This document shows positions 63,271 to 64,000 of a DNA stretch of 64,000 nucleotides, one piece after another (the first letter of the stretch is position 1; every line of letters begins with the position of its first letter). The stretch is from NCBI RefSeq assembly GCF_008386495.1, contig NZ_VTHJ01000016.1, positions 84,307 to 148,306 of the forward strand. Direction: 5' to 3'. Made by a program: the position numbers and the translations under genes. Below the pieces are notes generated by a model. It was given only the letters and a program-made list of their open reading frames with translations. It made no database searches and was not told the DNA's origin. Origin of the DNA: Streptomyces tailanensis (lineage in GTDB: Bacteria > Actinomycetota > Actinomycetes > Streptomycetales > Streptomycetaceae).

Positions 63271-63400
63271 ATGTGCTTGGGCTTTCGCCCGGTGCGGCGG
63301 TGGGGCCACCCCGCTCATGGGGGTCCCTCCCGCTCGAGCGAAGCCGAGAGTGGGGGAGAAGCCGAGAGTGGGGGAGCGTGCATGGCGTCGCTCGGCAGAC
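63271..63400. repeat. Streptomyces intergenic palindromic repeat, copy 2
   Basis: Shares CTTGGGCTTTCGC-CGGTGCGGCGGTGGGG and CTCCCGCTCGAGCGAAGCCGAG with 39999-40120. The unit GAGAAGCCGAGAGTGGGGGAG is itself repeated (63348-63375). Confidence 0.65.
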
Positions 63401-63419
63401 GGGAATGTGACGACAGGAC

Positions 63420-63846
63420 CTAGGCCGGCGGGAGGTGCGTGGTGCCCGCCTGCCGCGCGGCTGTGTCGTCGCCCGGTCGCTGGACGTCCTCCTCATCGAT
63501 CTCCACGTCGTACGGGGAGGAGTCCACTCGTTCCGGGAACAGCCCGAGCGCATGGGTGCGGGCCACTGCCTCCTCGCAGGGCCCGCTGCTGCCGATGTAG
63601 AGGTACTGGTCCCATCCCACGTGTACCGCGAAGGTTCCCTCCGCCTCCAGTCGGCACCAGGCGCCGCTGTCGCGGAGCATGAGCCGCACCAGCCGGTCGC
63701 CTTGTCGTCCTCGCTGAGAGTCGCCGGCCTGCCCTCGTCGGACCAGTCGAGGTCCTGAGTGGCGGTGTTAAGGAGTGGTGCCTGCTTCCGGCAGTCTTCA
63801 CTGGCTCCTGTATGCCGGACTCCGTAAAGAAGTCGTCAAGATTCAC
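63420..63846 (-). pseudogene. Hypothetical gene with two apparent frameshifts
   Basis: From GTG at 63846: NLDDFFTESGIQE, then next frame SEDCRKQAPLLNTATQDLDW and SDEGRPATLSEDDK, then third frame RLVRLMLRDSGAW through FAVHVGWDQYLYIGSSGPCEEAVARTHALGLFPERVDSSPYDVE to 63420. The last part looks like a conserved Streptomyces hypothetical. Shifts fall near 63795 and 63700. Whether real or assembly error cannot be told. Confidence 0.55.
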
Positions 63847-64000
63847 CTTCTAGGATGGCCTGGAAGACCGTGATCGTGCCGCTTCCGAGGGCCCTCGTCC
63901 CGGAGCACCGAGAGACCGAGAGACCGAGAACACGTCCACTCGAGCCGGACAGGGGACAGCCATGGGTGCTCCACGCCTGAGCAGTACGCCATTGCCAGGG
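63847..64000. other. Right edge, no gene
   Basis: 154 bp with no supported coding sequence; it likely contains the promoter of the minus-strand gene ending at 63420. Confidence 0.5.

Overview
The window is high-GC, densely coded actinobacterial DNA. Streptomyces is the best fit: the gene vocabulary is typical of that genus (DUF397 / XRE-DUF5753 / HATPase regulator sets, DUF6415, DUF6879, secreted FG-GAP proteins, FxLD lanthipeptides), many starts are GTG or TTG with GGAGG-type ribosome binding sites, and genes often overlap as ATGA or GTGA. No plasmid or phage replication or structural genes were seen.

Left flank (1-18.8 kb) looks chromosomal. It opens with a minus-strand EACC1 + caspase-like conflict gene pair (caspase gene cut by the window edge), then a NUDIX hydrolase and a lipoprotein pair. 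Four secreted seven-motif FG-GAP beta-propeller paralogues follow, with a TnpB remnant between the first two. Next come a DUF397/XRE/HATPase trio, an SRPBCC protein, a scar made of three gene remnants (NACHT, AraC, luciferase-like), an NTF2-like protein, a Yip1-family membrane protein, a phosphoribosyltransferase, dcd and tRNA-Gly(CCC).

The tRNA-Gly 3' half is repeated exactly (46 bp) at 36752 and 59069. I read this as two tandem tRNA-targeted genomic islands. Island 1 (18.8-36.8 kb) carries a DUF397/XRE/DUF6879 regulatory set, a class I FxLD lanthipeptide cluster with a protein-isoaspartate-type methyltransferase, an IS256-type transposase fragment coupled to a GNAT gene, membrane proteins and an APC permease. 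The lanthipeptide cluster is damaged: two frameshifts in the dehydratase gene, one more in a stand-alone SpaB_C-type gene, and truncation of that gene by the transposase. Island 2 (36.8-59.1 kb) starts with a decayed tyrosine integrase. It carries a ThuA lipoprotein, a GH28-like protein, two membrane-anchored HTH proteins beside two secreted peptidoglycan-binding proteins, a complete TnpB element with a recognisable guide-RNA end, and a PaoABC-like molybdenum oxidoreductase operon with XdhC, MoaA and MoaE. It ends with a VapBC pair whose toxin gene is frameshifted.

Right flank (59.1-64 kb) is chromosomal but scarred. An MMPL transporter is fused in frame to an FG-GAP tail, and the tail of a Ser/Thr kinase leads into a transmembrane GH114 protein. 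A NIPSNAP protein and a frameshifted hypothetical gene follow. Single-base frameshifts recur across both islands and the right edge, so gene decay and base-calling error both have to be considered.
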